The notes under the pieces were generated by a model. It ran no database searches. It was not told where the DNA came from and worked only from the letters and a program-made list of their open reading frames with translations. A program made the position numbers and the translations under genes. A DNA stretch of 15,370 nt, taken from Pseudomonadota bacterium (GTDB taxonomy: Bacteria; Desulfobacterota; Desulfobulbia; Desulfobulbales; SURF-16). The stretch is taken from positions 1-15,370 of the forward strand of contig JAUVQZ010000041.1 in NCBI GenBank assembly GCA_030597865.1. The letters are read 5' to 3'. Of this stretch, positions 12,725 through 15,370 are shown piece after piece (within the stretch, counting starts at the first letter, position 1; the number at the start of each line of letters is the position of its first letter).

Positions 12725-12796
12725 TATGGGCCCCCATTTTTTAGAGGGTCAAACCACCACTAAGGCTGTTATTTTTTCAAACCTGGTTGATATCCC

Positions 12797-13441
12797 ATGA
12801 AGAAACCGCACATACCAGTCGCCCTGGAAGGGATTCCCTTTATTGCCGCTGGGGCATTTATTACCTTAGTTCTGGCGATCCTCCAGTATCCCATTGCCAC
12901 CCTGGTTGCCGGACTTCTTACCCTGTTTGAACTCTACTTTTTCCGCGATCCGGAACGGGTATCACCCTCAGACAGCGATGCCCTGATATCCCCAGCCGAC
13001 GGTAAGGTGATTCTGGTGGAAAAGGTGTTTGATGATCGCTTTATCAATGACCATGTCTATAAGGTGTCGATCTTCATGAATGTCTTTAATGTTCATGTCA
13101 ATCGTATCCCCTTTCCCGGCAAGGTCGAGAATGTCCTGTATTCACCAGGGAAATTTTACTCGGCTGATTCAGATAAGGGCGGTCTGGAAAACGAGTATTG
13201 CACGGTGGTGCTGGAGACGGAACAGGGCCAGCGCTATGCTGTCTCCCAGATAGCCGGCCTCATAGCACGGCGTATTGTCTGTTGGGCGGAAAAGGACGAT
13301 GGTTTTGAACGGGGCCAACGTTTTGGCCTTATTCGTTTCGGTTCACGGGTGGATCTCTATCTGCCCTTGAAAACCAATGTAGAGGTTACCCTTGGCCAAA
13401 AAGTAAGGGCGGGTGAAACGGTTATTGGCTATTTAGGTTGA
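12797..13441 (+). CDS. psd: Phosphatidylserine decarboxylase proenzyme (short form)
   Basis: This 214-residue pyruvoyl enzyme decarboxylates phosphatidylserine to phosphatidylethanolamine at the inner membrane. Two N-terminal hydrophobic segments lie at about 12-28 and 33-49. SPADGK (65-70) and NVFNVHVNR (95-103) hold the Asp68 and His100 expected of the active site. The self-cleavage site is Gly182-Ser183 in IRFGSRVDLYLP (179-190), which generates the pyruvoyl alpha chain. The compact length matches the short bacterial/archaeal-type Psd family rather than the longer E. coli form with LGST. No clear Shine-Dalgarno is visible before the ATG. It is followed 91 bp later by pssA, which makes its substrate. 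Confidence 0.93.
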   Translation: MKKPHIPVALEGIPFIAAGAFITLVLAILQYPIATLVAGLLTLFELYFFRDPERVSPSDSDALISPADGKVILVEKVFDDRFINDHVYKVSIFMNVFNVHVNRIPFPGKVENVLYSPGKFYSADSDKGGLENEYCTVVLETEQGQRYAVSQIAGLIARRIVCWAEKDDGFERGQRFGLIRFGSRVDLYLPLKTNVEVTLGQKVRAGETVIGYLG

Positions 13442-13532
13442 TTTTGTCTGGAAACAGGTGTTTGAATAGGTATTAATTCACAACGCCTGTAAAGACGGTC
13501 TTAATATATCCTTATCGGATCAGAGTTTTTGT

Positions 13533-14294
13533 ATGGAAAAGAGTAACGACATAAAGAAGAATCCACCCCATGGCACGGTGTATATTCTTCCAAATCTCAT
13601 CACGACATTTAGCCTTTTTTCCGGTTTCTACTCCATTGTTTCGTCCATTAACGACAAGTTTATGCATGCGGCCATTGCAATTTTAATCGCTGCTATCTTT
13701 GACACCCTGGATGGCAGGGTTGCCCGGATGACCGGTACCACCAGTAAGTTTGGAGAGGAGTATGATTCCCTTTCTGATCTGATTTCCTTTGGCGCTGCCC
13801 CGGCCCTTCTCGCCTACCTGTGGCTGCTTCAACCCTATGGCCGTTACGGCTGGATTGCAGCATTTTTGTATGTTGCGACCACGGCCCTGCGCCTGGCCCG
13901 TTTCAATAGCCAGATCGAAGAAACACCAAAGAATGTCTTTATTGGTTTGCCCTGTCCGGCCGCTGCGGCGATGATCGCCACCACCGTACTCTTCTGCGGT
14001 TTTATCTGTTCGGTACAGTCTGAATATTTAAATATTGTTATGCTCTTTGCCGTCTATTTCCTGTCGTATCTGATGGTTTCAACCCACCAGTACACCAGTT
14101 TTAAGCAGATATCAAAACCCAACACCTTCCAGTTCATGGTGGGTACGGTCTTGTTTTTCATTATTATTGCAACAGAACCGCAAATCACACTCTTTCTCCT
14201 CTTTGTCGGCTACATCCTATCCGCGCCCCTTGCGGGGGCCTATCGAGTATTAACCAGACAAAAAAAAAGAGAGAAAAAAACAGTGGCACCCTAG
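13533..14294 (+). CDS. pssA: CDP-diacylglycerol--serine O-phosphatidyltransferase
   Basis: This is a 253-residue integral membrane enzyme with several hydrophobic helices (about 20-40, 44-58, 85-115, 140-160, 165-185, 205-240). The CDP-alcohol phosphotransferase motif D-x2-DG-x2-AR-x8-G-x3-D-x3-D is complete at 57-82: Asp57, Asp60, Gly61, Ala64, Arg65, Gly74, Asp78 and Asp82. It makes phosphatidylserine from CDP-diacylglycerol and serine, the substrate of Psd next door. The next gene leuA begins 24 bp after the stop, so the three genes are likely one operon. The basic C-terminus ends in lysine-rich residues, typical of a cytoplasmic tail. Homology to PgsA is possible, but the psd neighbour and family pattern favour PssA. 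Confidence 0.93.
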   Translation: MEKSNDIKKNPPHGTVYILPNLITTFSLFSGFYSIVSSINDKFMHAAIAILIAAIFDTLDGRVARMTGTTSKFGEEYDSLSDLISFGAAPALLAYLWLLQPYGRYGWIAAFLYVATTALRLARFNSQIEETPKNVFIGLPCPAAAAMIATTVLFCGFICSVQSEYLNIVMLFAVYFLSYLMVSTHQYTSFKQISKPNTFQFMVGTVLFFIIIATEPQITLFLLFVGYILSAPLAGAYRVLTRQKKREKKTVAP

Positions 14295-14318
14295 GGTGAG
14301 TTTTTATTCTCATAAAGA

Positions 14319-15370
14319 ATGAGTGACACGACTATGAATGCTGTGAATAAGGATCAGATAATCATATTTGATACCACCCTGCGTGATGGCGAGCAGTCTC
14401 CCGGGGCAACCATGAATATGCAGGAAAAATTCAGGTTGGCCCAGCAGTTGGTCAAGATGCGGGTGGATGTTATTGAGGCAGGATTCCCCATTGCCTCTGC
14501 TGGTGATTTTGACTGTGTAAAGAATATCGCCGACAACCTCAAGGATGTCCAGATAGCCGGACTGGCCCGGGCCAATGTCAAGGATATTGATACGGCCTGG
14601 CAGGCCCTGAAAAAAGGGTTTAACCCCCGCATCCACACCTTCCTTGCCACCTCTGATATCCATCTGAAGCATAAGCTGAAGATGTCCAGGGATCAGGTGC
14701 TGGAGCTTGCCGTTTCCTCGGTAAGGCATGCTGCCAAGTATACATCTAATGTGGAATTCTCAGCCGAAGACGCCACCCGCAGTGACCTTGATTTTGTCTG
14801 CCAGGTGTTTTCGGCGGTGATAGATGCAGGTGCCACCACCCTCAATTTTCCGGATACCACCGGCTATGCCATGCCGGATGAGTTTGCCGCTCAAATCCGC
14901 TATCTGATCGATAATATCCCCAACATCGATAGGGCTGTGCTCAGTGTGCATTGCCATAACGACCTGGGGGTGGCCGTGGCCAACTCCTTGGCTGCCATCA
15001 AGGCTGGTGTGCGTCAGGTGGAATCCACCATCAATGGTATTGGTGAGCGGGCCGGCAATACGGCCATGGAAGAGCTGGTTATGGCCATCCGCACCAGACC
15101 TGATCAGCATGATGTCATAACCAACATCGTCACCGAACAGATTCATCCCTCCAGCCGAATGGTGAGCACCATTACCGGCATGGTGGTTCAGCCCAATAAG
15201 GCCATTGTCGGTGCCAATGCCTTTGCCCATGAATCGGGTATTCATCAGGACGGAATGTTGAAGGAACGCACCACCTATGAGATTATGAATCCTGCTGATG
15301 TGGGTCTGGCCGCCGGGAATCTTGTCCTGGGTAAACATTCCGGTCGCCATGCCCTGAAGGATCGTATCTC
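14319..15370 (+). CDS. leuA: 2-isopropylmalate synthase, 3'-truncated by window edge
   Basis: The reading frame stays open to the right edge (350 complete codons, no stop). It condenses acetyl-CoA and 2-oxoisovalerate to 2-isopropylmalate, the first committed step to leucine. FDTTLRDGEQSPGATM (17-32) is the first HMGL-like signature, with the metal-binding Asp18. SVHCHNDLGVAVANS (209-223) carries the metal histidines His211 and His213. NGIGERAGN and HESGIHQDG are also present. The C-terminal leucine-binding regulatory domain must lie outside the window. The two-signature layout and LeuA-like sequence argue against homocitrate synthase or citramalate synthase, though the missing domain keeps some doubt. 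Start ATG 14319 is chosen; ATG 14334 in the same frame is an alternative. Neither has a strong Shine-Dalgarno. It sits 24 bp after pssA. Confidence 0.92.
   Translation, partial: MSDTTMNAVNKDQIIIFDTTLRDGEQSPGATMNMQEKFRLAQQLVKMRVDVIEAGFPIASAGDFDCVKNIADNLKDVQIAGLARANVKDIDTAWQALKKGFNPRIHTFLATSDIHLKHKLKMSRDQVLELAVSSVRHAAKYTSNVEFSAEDATRSDLDFVCQVFSAVIDAGATTLNFPDTTGYAMPDEFAAQIRYLIDNIPNIDRAVLSVHCHNDLGVAVANSLAAIKAGVRQVESTINGIGERAGNTAMEELVMAIRTRPDQHDVITNIVTEQIHPSSRMVSTITGMVVQPNKAIVGANAFAHESGIHQDGMLKERTTYEIMNPADVGLAAGNLVLGKHSGRHALKDRI

Noticed and set aside
13454..13490. ACAGGTGTT/AACGCCTGT inverted repeat between psd and pssA as a terminator
   Set aside because: The loop is 19 nt and there is no following T-run. 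It may be chance or a weak mRNA structure.
1..15370. CRISPR array, defence system, toxin-antitoxin or secondary-metabolite cluster
   Set aside because: There is no spaced repeat array and no related protein family. Essentially all coding space is core metabolism.

Overview
The window looks like core chromosome from a strictly anaerobic, sulfate-reducing type deltaproteobacterium (Desulfobacterota). My best guess is the Desulfobulbales, but this rests on gene content and order, not on a search. The evidence is futalosine-route menaquinone genes (mqnB, mqnD), a DUF39/HcyBio homocysteine-forming protein as in anaerobes and methanogens, an ilvB-ilvN ... psd-pssA-leuA arrangement typical of deltaproteobacteria, and moderate GC. 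There is no phage, transposase, CRISPR or toxin-antitoxin signal, and almost every gene is recognisable housekeeping.

Layout. 1-840 (minus): the N-terminal 280 codons of a bifunctional chorismate mutase/prephenate dehydratase, cut by the window edge. 841-1239: a divergent intergenic region with a G-quadruplex motif, a 10-bp direct repeat and candidate promoters. 1240-1842: a CBS-CBS-ACT (AcuB-like) sensor protein. 1843-2159: a structured leader with promoter, a P1-enclosed multi-hairpin domain and an intrinsic terminator just before the start codon. 2160-4138: HcyBio (DUF39) followed after 8 bp by a LarE-type PP-loop sulfur transferase. 4139-4651: HU gene with a very good sigma70 promoter embedded in an inverted repeat. 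4652-4791: a chain of hairpins ending in a perfect 17-bp terminator. 4868-4944: tRNA-Pro(CGG), overlapped antisense by the end of xseA (4923-6317, minus). 6430-9075: a membrane-anchored TPR protein, panC, panD and mqnB, the last three tightly packed. 9107-9233: an imperfect palindromic intergenic repeat element. 9256-10056: mqnD. 10291-12608: ilvB and ilvN, with a 15-bp hairpin between them. 12797-15370: psd, pssA and leuA (cut by the right edge).

How the genes work together. pheA, ilvBN and leuA make aromatic and branched-chain amino-acid precursors. ilvBN also supplies the acetolactate branch that leads to 2-oxoisovalerate, shared by valine, leucine (leuA) and pantothenate (panC/panD). psd and pssA together make phosphatidylethanolamine. 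mqnB and mqnD are two steps of menaquinone synthesis. HcyBio plus LarE form a likely sulfur-assimilation pair.

The most interesting stretch is 1240-4138. A candidate riboswitch-like leader controls a homocysteine-synthesis gene, beside a free-standing CBS-domain protein and a LarE homologue carrying the three cysteines expected of an iron-sulfur type enzyme. No lar operon genes are in view. I infer a regulated sulfide-to-homocysteine module, which is untested. Secondary points are the palindromic repeat before mqnD, the operator-like dyad over the HU promoter, and the lack of ilvC where it usually sits.
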